From contig OX359265.1 of NCBI GenBank assembly GCA_947179155.2, positions 57,795,540-57,859,539 of the forward strand: a stretch of 64,000 bases of DNA. The letters are read 5' to 3'. This DNA comes from Hedera helix. Its lineage: Eukaryota > Streptophyta > Magnoliopsida > Apiales > Araliaceae. Below, piece by piece: positions 1 to 12,500 of this stretch. The translations under genes were made by a program, and so were the position numbers. Every line of letters begins with the position of its first letter. The first letter of the stretch is position 1. The notes below the pieces were generated by a model that worked only from the letters and a program-made list of their open reading frames with translations, made no database searches and was not told where the DNA came from.

Positions 1-1619
1 AATGATTTGATTATTATTTAACCTTAAATAATAATTAAAATTAATTAAATAATTAATTATTATTTAATTGACATTAAATAATAATTAAAGAGGATTAAGA
101 TTAGTAAACTATTATTTAATTTCCTTAATTAAATAATAAGTAAGGTTAATTACTTAGTTAATTATTGGTTGATTAACATTAAATTAAAGAAGGTTAAAAT
201 TAAGTTAATAATTATTTATTATTTAATTATAATTAAATAATAAGTAAGTACAACTAGTTATTATTTATTTTAAATAATAACTAGAGTTAATTAATTAATT
301 TCTATTTAATCAATATTAAATAGTAATTAAAAAGAGATTGAGTTAATAAAATAAATTGAATTTAATTAAACAATTATAATAAGTTGTTTAAAGGTTTAAT
401 AAGTGTCCAACACTTAAGAAAAATATTTTCTAACTTATTAAATTATTAACATAAAATGATTAAGTGTCTTTAAGGTTAATAATATTGTTTTGACTAAATG
501 TAAATTATGTGTTAGTACTTATGTGTGGTAAATAAGTTCGTTATTAAGCGTATAGTTATGCAAATACGTCGTACTAATTATTAGACCGACTTTATTAATG
601 TTAGGTCTTTCAAAGCAAGTTAGTTAAAGCTAGACAATTATTGTAGCTGAGCAAACAGGCAAGTTCTCTAACCCTACTCAATTATTATCGTTGAACAAGT
701 TTCCATACTTGTATTTATTGTTAAAGCTTGCAGTGGTTTAATTATTTAAAATTATTCCACATCCATATTGTTTATACAATCGCACTTAGTGCATTTGAAG
801 CTTATTAGTTCTTGATTCATGAACTGTATTAAAAATGTCTTAAGCTAATAATTCAGCTAGACATTACGTTTCTAAATTCAATAACTTGAATACTTTTAAA
901 AGCTTATCCAAACCATTGTTGGGTGCGGATTTCTTATATTAAGTCTGAGAATTGAACAACCCTAAATTAGGGGATTTTGTGTCGGGAAACCGACTTTGGG
1001 CGCCAGTGACTAAATGTAATGCATATACCGCGGGTTGAATAGGCTGATCCCCTTGAAAACCAAACAACTCAAAGGGTCAGAGGAAACTCTATTATACCCT
1101 AGTTAGTTCAGGGTCCTTAGTGACCACTCAGCATTTCAAGATTCAAATATTCTGTTTATTAAAATTTGAATCATGTTTCATTCACAATTGTTATATCTAT
1201 TGTTGAATCATTGATGATATTTCTCATTCATTCATGATATATTAAATCTATATGATTGTTCTAAACTTGCTGAGCAAACTAGTTGCTCATTCTTGCTATA
1301 TCATGAACCATTTTTCAGATAATCCTGATTGCTCAAAGAAGGATAAAGGAAAAGGAAAAGCCAGAGCTTAAGTTAGCTTATGCATGCTAATTAGATCTTT
1401 AATTATGTATTTACGGTTGTTAAACCTTTTGTAATTCCTTGTGATAGGAACTGTTATTATGTTAAGGTTGATAGACCCTGGTATTGTAACCTTTTGAAGG
1501 GAACCAATATGTATTATTCCGCGATATTTAAATGCAATGTATGTATTTAATTGTTAGTAATGTGTTGAATAGTGAGAACCAAACTCCAGGTTATGGAACC
1601 CGGATTTGGGGTCGTCACA
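1..1619 (+). mobile_element. right part of a long LTR, cut by the window edge
   Basis: The segment ends at 1619 with ATTTGGGGTCGTCACA, the same 3' end as the complete solo LTR at 3933-8882. Its first ~360 bases are the same ATTTAATTAATATTAAATAAT-type low-complexity repeat that fills the centre of that LTR. Around 1010-1130 it shares an AGGCTGATCCCCT-like block with the LTR ending at 46173. The left end is outside the window, so I cannot say whether it is a solo LTR or part of a full element. No internal retrotransposon coding sequence follows it. Assignment to Ty3/gypsy is an inference from LTR length and terminal sequence. Confidence 0.65.
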
Positions 1620-1655
1620 ATTATAATAATTATTATTATGTTAATAATAAGAACG

Positions 1656-1688
<33 letters not shown>

Positions 1689-1689
1689 G

Positions 1690-1721
<32 letters not shown>

Positions 1722-1916
1722 ATAATTATAACAACAACAACAATAATAAGAATAATAAAAACAATAATAATAACAATAATTATAATTATTATTATTATTA
1801 TAATAATAACAACAACAACAACAACAAAAACAATAATAACAATAATAATAATTATTGTGATAATAATAATAATAATTATTATTATTATGATAGTAATAAT
1901 AAAAATAATAATTATC

Positions 1917-1945
<29 letters not shown>
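1620..1945. repeat. AAT/ATT trinucleotide microsatellite
   Basis: About 325 bases of imperfect AAT repeat, with ATT blocks in places and AAC interruptions. It begins immediately at the 3' edge of the LTR ending at 1619. The open frames across it (runs of Asn, Ile or Tyr) are artefacts of the repeat. From 1946 to 2190 there are two diverged copies of a GGTGAATNATGATAATTGT motif (near 1952 and 2043) and nothing else recognisable. Confidence 0.95.
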
Positions 1946-1949
<4 letters not shown>

Positions 1950-2190
1950 GTACGGTGAATTATGATAATTGTAAGTTTTGTAGACATGTTTAAATTTTTC
2001 TAGATATCTATTTTTTTTTAAAAATTAATTATTATGTCGGTGTGGTGAATAATGATAATTGTTATGTGTGATTGTAAGTTATTTAAGTTGTAAAGCGTTT
2101 TTAAGTATTATAGTATTTTTCGAATTTTAATCTAATTTTTTGTTACGTCGTGTCTTCAGGCACAGGTAATTACTAGTACATATTAATAAA

Positions 2191-3500
2191 TGAATGTTAA
2201 TTTATTTATTTTTAATAAATACAATAATCAATACTCTAAATTACAATTTAAATAAGTTTTCATTATTTTTAAAATTCAAAATGAATACTCTACTTATTAA
2301 TGTTTAGACGTCCATTGATAAATAGATACCTATTTTATATGTTAATTTGAAATAATACTGTAGTGTGTATGAATATTTATAATCTATAATTATAACATTT
2401 AAATTATATTTATAACACTTGTTAAATGATACATTTTAGATATGTTGTAACACTATATATAACTATAATAATGAAAAAAAATAATGAGTTTTAAAGTATA
2501 GTTCATTAATGAATGAATGTTAATTTATTTATTTTTAATAAATACAATAATCAATGCTCTAAATTATAATTTAAATAAGTTTTTATTATTTTTGAAATTC
2601 TAAATTCAAAATGAATGCTCTACTTATTAATGTTTAGATGCCCATTAATAAATAGATGTTCATTTTATGTGTTAATTTGGAGTAATACTGTAGTGTGTAT
2701 GAATATTTATAATCTATAATTATAACATTTAAATTATATTTATAAAACTTGTTAAATGATATATTTTAGATATATTGTAACACTATATATAACTAGAATA
2801 AGAGGAAAAAATAATGAATTTTAAAGTATAGTTCATTAATGACTGAATGTTAATTTATTTATTTTTATTAAATACAATAATCAATGCTCTAAATTATAAT
2901 TCAAATAAGTTTTCATTATTTTTTAAATCCTAAATTCAAAAATAAATACTCTACTTATTAATATTTTGATATCCATTAATAAGTAGATGCTCATTTTATG
3001 TGTTAATTTGGAGTAATATTGTAGTTGTCATATATTTATAATATACAATTATAACATTTAAATGATATTTATAACACTTGTTAAATAATGTATTTTAGAT
3101 ATACTGTAACACTATATATAACTAGAATAAAGGAAAAAAATAATAAGTTTTAATGTATAGTTCATTAATGAATGAATGTTAATTTATTTATTTTTAATAA
3201 ATACAATAATCAATACTCTAAATTACAATTTAAATAAATTTTTATTATTTTTAAAATCCTAAATTTTAAAATGAATGCTCTACTTATTAAAGTTTGATGT
3301 CCATTAATAAGTTGATGTCCGTTTTATATGTTTAGAGCAATATTATAGTGTGTATGAATATTTATAATCTATAATTATAACATTTAAATGATATTTATAA
3401 CATTTATAACACTTGTTAAATGATCCAAAAGTTATATTGTAACACTTGTTAAATGATATTTATAACACTTGTTAAATTATACATTTGAGATATTTTAACT
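2191..3500. repeat. tandem array, four units of about 327 bp
   Basis: The block TGAATGTTAATTTATTTATT recurs at 2191, 2514, 2844 and 3173, giving periods of 323, 330 and 329 bp. Each unit continues with ACAATAATCAATnCTCTAAATTA and later ATTATAACATTTAAAT. The last unit has an internal duplication of AACACTTGTTAAATGAT (about 3407-3480). The array is very AT-rich and non-coding. It could be a short satellite array or the internal tandem region of a larger repeat. From 3500 to 3705 the sequence is AT-rich with nothing recognisable. Confidence 0.9.
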
Positions 3501-3704
3501 TTATAATAGTAAAAATTCCTTAACTATACTTAAATCAATTTATTAATATTATAATAAAAGTGTTATTTTCAACTTTTTAGAAGTGAAATGACATATTTTA
3601 AAAATAATTTTCGTATGATAGTGAAAACTAATTATTATATTAGGAAGATCACTTAAAACTTAAAAGAAATTATTTTGCTTATTTTATATATATATATAAG
3701 TTAT

Positions 3705-3932
3705 TCGGATACGAATTCCGGATACGGATCCGAATTCGGATATCGGATTCCGGATATCCGATATCCGCCGGATATATTTACGGACGGATGTTAAACGAAT
3801 ACGAATACGCCTATATCCGTATTCGTATCCGTTTATTTGCGGATACCTTTAAACCGAATACGGATATATATCCGTTTTTTTCCGAATGCGAATAATATCC
3901 GTTTTTTTTTTAATACGAATGCGGACGAATAC
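3705..3932. repeat. CGGATA-rich self-complementary block, probably subterminal region of a non-autonomous hAT-like element
   Basis: GGATACGAAT, GGATATCCGATATCC and ATATCCGTATTCG motifs occur in both orientations, so the stretch can fold on itself. The LTR at 3933 interrupts the block. On the far side of the LTR (8883-8917) comes CGAATTTTTCGATTACC followed by ATTTACAGCCCTAA. Its reverse complement (TTAGGGCTGTAAAT) resembles the ends of plant hAT elements. Seen: the repeats and the interruption. Inference: hAT identity. The outer left end is not identifiable. Confidence 0.55.
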
Positions 3933-5309
3933 TGTAATATCCCAGATAATTTCAAGATTTTAAATAATATCTTAATTGATTTTATTAAAGGTTAAGGTTT
4001 AAACCTAGAAGGTGAGAAGGAAGATGTGTAGAAAATGGGTAAACATTTTTTTTTTTAACATAAATCATTTGTTAGAAATTAAATGCGAGAATATTGTAAT
4101 GATGCAGGTAGATAATTTATTTAAGAAAGAAATTCAATTGAGAAGTGAAGGTGAATATATTAATATTTATATATATTTACCTATAGTTGAGTTTGTTAGT
4201 CAAACAAGATGACGTGTGAAGTAAATTAAATACTTAATAAAACTAATAAATTAATTAGTTTTAGTATGGATTAAAAAGAAAAGTCATGTAATATAATTAA
4301 TTGAATTAATTATATAAGTTATGAATTAAGGTTATGAGTAACAAGTAGGGAAGTGGAATATTGCCTAGAAGGACAATATTAAGAAGTTAATTAATTAAGT
4401 AATTTACTTAATTAATAAGTTGTTATAAATGTAAGCCCAATATGGAGATATTTGCATGAAATGGGTAATTAAATAAGAGAGCCAATAAAAAGTAAGTTAT
4501 GTAGCACAAACCATTAAAAGTCAAATGATGGTCAATGGTTGGGAGAAGCATTTCAAGTATTGATTGAGTGTAGAGAATTAACTAGTGTCTAGTTAATTGA
4601 ATAACCCTAGTTGGTTGACAAGAGAGATAGCATTAACCAATTATTGGTTAATTGCTAGATAAATAAATGTGGGGTTAAGAATTTACCGTGGATGGGTTAA
4701 TTAAGTAACCCAATGTGGTAGAATTAATTATAGCATATCTAATTGAATTATATTATAAGTCCAATTGAGGTATTAAACTAGGTCAAATTAATTTAACTTA
4801 GTAGTCCATATAATTTAATTTGAACATGGATTTATGTAATAATTAACCAAGCCCAATGCTTGTTTAATTAAATGTAATATAGGGTATTTAATATTAGCCC
4901 AATGTAGTAATTAAATTGAGCCCAAACAAATTTAATTGACGAGCCCAATAGAAATATTAAATTGATCCAATGTGGAGCCCAAATGGTAGTCAAAGTTATG
5001 GTCAATATATATACATTGGTATATATATATATTGATACTTATATAATGATATAGGATATAAAAATAAAGCCAAATTGGTGTAATTTATTGGCAAATCCCG
5101 AATTTTGGAGGGGGCCCCACATGAAAATGTTGAGTGTGGCTTTATTTTGCTTGTTTTACACTCTAAAAGTTGCTTCCAAGCAACCTTGATAGGAGTCATT
5201 CATCCTTGTCAATCATCTTGTTCATCCAAGCTATAGTAAGCATGAGTTTAAGCCTTAAATGTCCAAGTGTTGGTTGATTAGTAGGAGCTAATGGAGATTA
5301 AGGAAGTAC

Positions 5310-5317
5310 TATAAATA
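5310..5317 (+). promoter_or_regulatory. putative LTR TATA box
   Basis: TATAAATA lies within the LTR. It is followed about 60-90 bases downstream by an A/G-rich stretch (AGAGAAAAGAGAGAGAAC) that resembles the start of the transcribed R/U5 portion. The other long LTRs in the window have the same arrangement at 43721 and 41555, which supports a real LTR promoter. Confidence 0.5.
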
Positions 5318-6499
5318 TAGTGCTTCACCAATTCATTGTGTTGGTTAGCCATTTTACAAAAATTTCAATAGAGAAAAGAGAGAGAACTCTAGAGAAAAAG
5401 AAAAAGAAAGTTAGATCTTGTGAGCATTGATGGTTGGATGATCTTGGAGCAAGGTTTAAAGATGGAGGTCTCATCAAGAGGAAGCTATCTATGTAAGAAG
5501 ATTGATCATCCAAGCCTTTTCAAAGTTCTAACAAAGAGGATAATCAACAAAAGGTATAAAACATTCTAGCTTGGCATTGTTCTTTGGGTACTATGTAATT
5601 TCTTTGGTAGAAAACTAATTTTCAAAATCTAAAAAGGTAGAAACATGCTAGATTGATATATCTAGGGTTACATGGGTTTAATATGAATTTTTGGGTGTAT
5701 TTATGTGGAAAGATTTCATCAAAATCATCAAATAAGTTTTTACCGATGAAAACCAAGTAACCAAAATCATGGCAGCCACTCCCGAAATTTCTGGGCATGA
5801 TCCATAAGTCGGATTCATGATCCGTAAATTTCTGGTGTTAGATGTGTGGGATATGAAGATTCTCCAAGTGGAATCACTTCGATCCGATTTAAAATGAGCA
5901 AGTTATGATTTTTCAACCAAAACACACCCACTGTTTTAGGGTTGTGCACAACAGTCCGGTTTAGAGCCAATTTATGTGACCAAAATAAATCCAAATTTGA
6001 TGTTTGATGACAGAAAAATGTAGTTCGGGAAGTTACGAATCCATCGATACCAAATAGGCCTCAATCGGACTTGTGGATTTCATTTTATTCAAGTTCCCGT
6101 CGAAGACCCCAAGTCTGAAAAAGCATAAAAGTAATCTGCCTATTTTTTTAAAAAAACCGGCCGGTTCGGTTTTTTTCGGTTTTTCATGATTTCTAGGTAG
6201 GGCCGGTTCGGGCATATTTAGACCGGTTCTTGGGTTGGTTCCAAAAGATAAAATGCTTATAACTTTATAAATAAAATTATCAAAATTTAAAATCCGAATT
6301 TTTTTGTAATTTGGTATTTATTAGAATTAATGGTGGATTAAATCTTACTAAATTGCTAATAATTATGGGAAAATTATTTTTAATTTCAGAAAAATAATAT
6401 TTGACCTATTGGCATGCTAGTTAAGTGTTATAAAATAAAATTTGAAATTATTGGAGTGATTCACTATATATTAGCTATTTATTAGTGTATAAGTAGGCT

Positions 6500-7630
6500 A
6501 ATAATCTAATTAAATATTATTTAATAAATATTAAATAATATATGAAGTTATGTAATCAATTAATTATGATTTAATGAATATTAAATAATAATTAAAGGAT
6601 GTTAAGATGAATAAGTTAGTTATTTATTATTTAATTGCACTTAAATAATAAGTAAAGTTAAATAAATAATTAATTATTATTTAAATTAATATTAAATAAT
6701 AATTAAAGAATATTAAAGTTAGAAAGCTAATTATTTATTATTTAATTAATATTAAATAATAAGTAAGGTTAATTAAGTAATTAATTATTATTTAATTAAT
6801 ATTAAATAATAATTAAAGGATAATTAAGGTTAATAAACTAATTATTTATTATTTAATTAATATTAAATAATAAGTAAGGTTAAATAATTAATTAATTATT
6901 ATTTAATTAATATTAAATAATGAGTTCGGATAATTAGTTAATTAATTATTATTTAATTCATATTAAATAATAATTAAATGGTAATTAAGTGGAATAAATT
7001 ATTACTTAATCGAAAGAAGATTATTAAGTAATTAAAATATATTGATAATATTATTGACTAACTATTAAATTATAATAGTTAAGAATTAAATCATTATTCA
7101 ATAATTAATAATGATATGTAATTAATTTAAAATATTATTAAAGGATTAATAATATTATTTAACATTTAATTAACTATTAAATAATAATAGTTAAGAGTTA
7201 AATCATTATTAAATAAATAATAATGATAAATAAAGATTTAGAATATTATTAAATAATTAATAATATTGTTTAACAAGTAATTAACTATTGGGTAATAATA
7301 GTTAAGGGTTGAATCGTTATTAAATAATTACTAATGATACGTGAGGATTTCAAATATTATTAAATGATTGATAATATTGATGAACAATTAAATTATTATT
7401 AAAATGATTGATAATAATGAGAAGTCAATTAAAATATTATTAAAGGGTAATAATATTAGCAAGCAATTAAATTATTATTAAAAGATTAATCATAATGATT
7501 AAGGTAAACTATTATTAAAAATAAATTAATAATAGTAATGATTATTTAAAGTGTTATTTAACAATTAAATAACATTATAAGTTATTACTAATTAATAGTA
7601 AAATTTAAAATATTATCCAAGGTGAGTAAT
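6500..7630. repeat. AT-rich degenerate minisatellite inside the solo LTR
   Basis: Successive units of about 60-65 bases contain TTATTATTTAATTAATATT followed by AAATAATAATTAA and a short GGTTAA/GATTAA spacer. Further right the units change to TTATTAAATAATTAATAAT-type blocks. The same units open the window (1-360), and a related AT-rich tail is seen at 44880-45330 in another LTR, so this is a family property. Confidence 0.75.
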
Positions 7631-8917
7631 ATTATGATAAGTATCGAGATAAATGATGTGATTAAGTTAAACCAAGGGTATGGTCCATTAGTGATTAATT
7701 GGTGGATCGACCTAAATAAATATAGGGTCCAAGTTTTAATGCAGTGACATTAATAAATGTCAAAATTGCATAGTTTCGAACAAAAGATTTATGGTGTTGA
7801 ATATGAAACACTGAGTCAAGTCAAAGAGAGACTAAAATATGAAATTAACCTTATTAAATAAAGGGGATGATAAGAAGAAATAAATATCTTTAAAATAAGA
7901 TTTAGTATTGAGTCAAACTTTGACTGATATTGTGCACCGTTGATCTCACATACCGTGTAGGTGGTGCAAGGAACGTCAAAGATTAACGTAAGCTGGTTAT
8001 ACAAGTCTAGGCAAGTTTTTCAGAACGTGTTGCATTATGTGCATAATTTATAAGTTTGTTATTAAACTGTGATGTGCTCATACGTGGTTATGTGCAAAGA
8101 TGTGTTAATGTGCTTTTGTGAAATAAGTTGATTTGAACTATTGATATGCGGGAGTTGATTTAAGACAATTGTTCTGTATTGAACTATATGTCATGATAGA
8201 GGCTAGGCATGAAGCATAAATTAAATGCGAGACATGATATGCATGAGAAATGTATGTACTGCAAAGCATAAGATGCATGAAGCATGAAGCATGATTGAAC
8301 TGTTTTTACGTGTTATGTGAAACTGTTAGACTTGCTGAGCCGTCGTGCTCACCCTTGCTTAAAACAAAACATTACAGAGTAGCTTGAGGAAGCCGATTAC
8401 TCCGGTAGAGGCAAAGATGAAGATTGACTAACGAGTCATCAAGATTGAAGCATAGATGCTTTTGTAGTAAAACCTTGCGGTAGACTAATTCATTCACTTG
8501 TGTAAGTAGATATGAAGAGTTTATGTTTTGTTGTGCTATAGATTAGCAAACTTAAATTGTTAAGAGAACATTTACAGATTATTTGAATATCATTTTTCAG
8601 ACGTTGTCCTTTATGAATAAGGATAATAGGATGGTGTGATTGAGTCATTATACATATGATCTCAAATTGATTGTAATAGAATGTCGTATCATGTATGATA
8701 TGAAGACATACTAGGAATGTATAAAGATTGCGATTATGGAATAGAAAGAGATGTTATATAATTGTAAATAAATGATTATTTAGCAATTATAATATTGTTG
8801 TAATTCATGAACAATAAGAAAAAGTAGTACTAGTGTTGAACCGGATCCGAAGTTAAAGGAACCCGGATTTGGGGTCGTCACAAACACGAATTTTTCGATT
8901 ACCATTTACAGCCCTAA

Positions 8918-9517
8918 TGAAATGACAGAAATATTCTCTTTTATTTTTGTAATATTCTTCTTATTAAAAGATATTTTAATAATTTTTGTATTTTATTTTA
9001 ATTTATAAGTCATTATTAGCCGAACATATCTATAACTATTATTTATAATTTTTGACTTATAATTAAAAATAATATCGAACACTTTTATTTATAAATTTAC
9101 TAAAATTTTAAATTATAAATATATCAAAATTTTAACTTTAAATTAAAAAAAAAAATTCATTTCCGAACATGCCCTGTATCCTTTACGATTTAAACCACCC
9201 TCCTCCGTACTTTTTTATTTCCACTTTCTCTCTTCATCTTGTTCTATTACCGTGTTTCAGTGTTTACTGTTATCTATTTCTCTCTCCATGGTGCTTATTA
9301 CTAGTACTTTAATCAAACTGGAAAGTTTGTCTAGTTTGTACTTGTATAATCAAACCATCCTCTCTCTCTCTAGTTAATAAAAATCAGCAAGTTTTCAGCT
9401 TATGGTTGGTTGGATCAGACTGAGAGATCGAGGGTCTTCATTTATTGTTCTTTGTTTGTTATGTAGAGAGCGCAAGAGAGAATAATATACGACAGGGATT
9501 TCAGAGTTATTTATTGT
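8918..9517 (+). promoter_or_regulatory. 5' flank of the glucosyltransferase gene
   Basis: Gene-free sequence of about 600 bases between the interrupted repeat and the start codon at 9518. It has two CT-rich stretches (TTTCTCTCTTCATC near 9222 and a CTCTCTCTCT run at 9360-9372) of the kind common in plant 5' leaders. I see no convincing TATA box. The left 250 bases are AT-rich and featureless. Confidence 0.4.
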
Positions 9518-12500
9518 ATGGATCTGGAAAACTTATACAGGTATTTAAAAGAGACGATGATTCCACGACTCACTATTAAGCTTTATTCGGCAACATTCAC
9601 TTATTATTTCCGCCTCTCCACCGTCATCACCCTTCTCTTCCTCGGCGCGTTCATCTCCACTCGCCTCCTCGATTCCACCGTTACTGTAAGTTGTTCATTC
9701 CGATATTGTTCAATACATATTGGTTTGACATTTTCAATAATGAAATTTATATGAGTAAATTTTCATAAAAATATCAATTTTTTAAGAATTGAGAATGCAA
9801 TTTCGAATTGTTTTCCTGCTTAAGTTTGGCACTCTGGGGCGTTTGGACAATAGTAGTCGTAGAATCTCCTAATATGCGCCGTGATTGTCGGTGACCTATT
9901 TTCAATGGTAGGTTAAATTAAATTAATAATCGTGGCTGTTCACGTGTCCCCAGGCGGGAGCCCTTCCTTCATGTGCCTTGTTTTGGGCGGTGGGCCCAAA
10001 CTAGATCAATCTTCAGCGACTAACAACTACTACATGGCCTATTCTATTATGAAAATACACCCTCCGTTGCGCCCAAAAAACAAAATACAAGCTCGCTCCG
10101 CGTCCCAAATTATCGGATATGACCGACTTTTAGAATCAAATTATTTTTTAAATGTAATTTTAATATTATTAATATTTAGTAGTGGTGAATAGATGCTAAA
10201 AATGTAAATAAAAAAAATACTAATATGCATCATCATACTTTACTATGTGCTCTCCCATAAATGTTAAGAGATGCACCACAATACACTATAGTTTCTAGTT
10301 TTTGCAAGAAACATCCAAATTGAAATACCCTATTTTAGTTATTTCTTGAATTGGAAACTTACTATAAGCTAATTGATAAGTGCTTTCTAATTCTACGGTA
10401 TGTTTCGTACGTGGAATAGTTGGGGGAAGATGGAAAAGGGAATATTGTTACTAAATTGGTTAGAAGTGGACTGCATTTTTTACTCCTCTAGTATTTGAAA
10501 TACCTCAACATTCTTCTACTTTTAGAAGATGTACGTGTAACTATGAACACTTGCTGTTATTTAAAAAATTCTAATTATAAAAATAAACTTTGCTTTTGAT
10601 AGGAAAAAAAAAAGGCAAGTAAAATTATAGGTTGTATAACTAATAACAAAACCGTCTAAATTCCCTAGCCATTACCGTATTACTCCCTTTGTCCCAACCT
10701 AGACTTCTCCATTGGGATTTATGCAATTTATAAAATTAAGCAGGATGGTGATGCAAGGTTTCAATTTCTTCGAGGGTCCACCTCCTTAACTAAGCAAGCT
10801 AAACTAAAACGCTTATGGGTTGAATTGATGGAACCCTATAATTATAACTATTACAGATCATGGAAATTAAGTTGGTGTTATAGAAAATATTAATAAGATT
10901 GATAAGTTATTAAATATTGATTAGTACTAGATATAAAACTGCAGGTATTCGTCATATATGTACTGAGATCTTGGAGCTAGGATGTAGTTGTCTTCTTAAT
11001 AATGTCAAATAGTCGATGGTCCTATAGTATTTATAGGAGTGTCAGTAATGCAATCAAATTGCTATGGGTATGTGAAAGCTCACTTGAAAGTGAGAGATTG
11101 AAACAAAGTCGGGCCAAGGTTTGGCTCCATTTAGTTGCATCCTCATGTATTGACCACAATAATACTGTAATAGGTATCCGTGTTTTGAGAATTTTAACTT
11201 TATGGCCCATAGATTACTGTAACTATCCCAAAGAACAAATGTCCCTTTTTCTAAAGTTATCAGCATTGTGTTTTGGGATTCATGTATTCACATTCTGTTT
11301 TGGTATGTGCTTTTGCAGTCTATTGCTGGAAATTCTCCCCAAAACTCAATATTAGTTACCAAAACAACTCACATTAAACCTGAGGTAACACCTATTATTC
11401 CCAAAAAGCCTCCAAAAAAAATTGAAATTCCATTGAACTGCTCAACTGGCAATCTCACTCGAACGTGCCCAGCTAATTATTATCCAAGAAAATTCAATAT
11501 ACAAGATCAGGACTATTCATCAAAACCACCAGTCAGTTGTCCGGAATACTTTCGTTGGATTTATGAAGATCTAAGGCCCTGGAGAGAGACGGGAATTACG
11601 AGGGAGATGGTGGAGAGAGCCAGAAGAACAGCCAATTTTCGATTGGTGATACTGGACGGGAGGGTTTATGTGGAGACATATGAGAAGTCATTCCAGAGCA
11701 GAGATATTTTTACACTCTGGGGAATCCTACAGTTGTTACGAACGTACCCAGGAAAGGTTCCTGATTTGGACCTCATGTTTGATTGTGTTGACTGGCCAGT
11801 TATTAAATCAAGGCTCTACAATGGGCCTAATGCCCCAGCCCCACCGCCATTGTTTCGTTATTGTGCCGATGATTCCACGTTGGACATTGTTTTCCCTGAC
11901 TGGTCCTTCTGGGGATGGTATGTGTGCTATTGTATTTTCAATATTTTGGGCGTTGATAAGAGGATATATTTGTGCTAATTTATTTGTATTTGTATCTTGA
12001 GTTTTTAAGTGTTGGTAAATTTTTAAGCTTTGAACATACACAGAAAGATACAGTGAAATATATGTGTGTATATAGACACGCACGTGTATAATTTGAAGAG
12101 TTTTACATAAAGGAAAGAATTTTTTAGTGTGGCATATCATATATGTCGTAAAGTATGGAGTACTAAAGAGTTGAATGGTGAGCAATAATTCTCATGTTTT
12201 ATACCTAAATGTTATTGGAGCAATTTGTGGGTATCTTATTATTTTGATTTTTTATTTATAATAACAACCTCCTTGTAAATAAAGCTTTGGACTCTATTAG
12301 TGTCCCAGTTTTACTAAGCGATCCTATAATGAGTTCATTTTTACAGAAGTATTGGTTATTCTTTGAAGAACAGTATATCTCTCTGAGTTGCCCGCTAAAT
12401 CCAAACTTTCAGGCCCGAAATCAATATAAAGCCATGGGGGTCTTTGTTGAAGGACCTAAAGGAAGGAAACTCCAGGACTCAGTGGATGGACAGGGAACCA

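Larger units (their letters stand above)
3933..8882 (+). mobile_element. solo LTR of a long-LTR retrotransposon (4.95 kb)
   Basis: It begins TGTAATATCCCAG and ends TTTGGGGTCGTCACA, with TG...CA termini. The bases before it (AATAC) and after it (AACAC) match at 4 of 5 positions, as expected for an aged 5-bp target duplication. No coding sequence of gag, protease, reverse transcriptase or integrase is present, so this is a solo LTR left by recombination. It carries a TATA box at 5310 and a CTTGCTGAGC(N)nCTCACC motif near 8330-8355. Short open frames inside are not genes. Family assignment to Ty3/gypsy is inferred; such long LTRs also occur in other lineages. Confidence 0.8.

Noticed and set aside
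1532..1987. Long open frames on both strands rich in Asn, Ile or Tyr
   Set aside because: They are translations of the AAT/ATT microsatellite; no other coding evidence.
11002..11355. 117-codon frame upstream of exon 2 of the GT90 gene
   Set aside because: It runs through intron 1 into exon 2 in the wrong frame. The TTTTGCAG acceptor at 11318 explains the true exon start.
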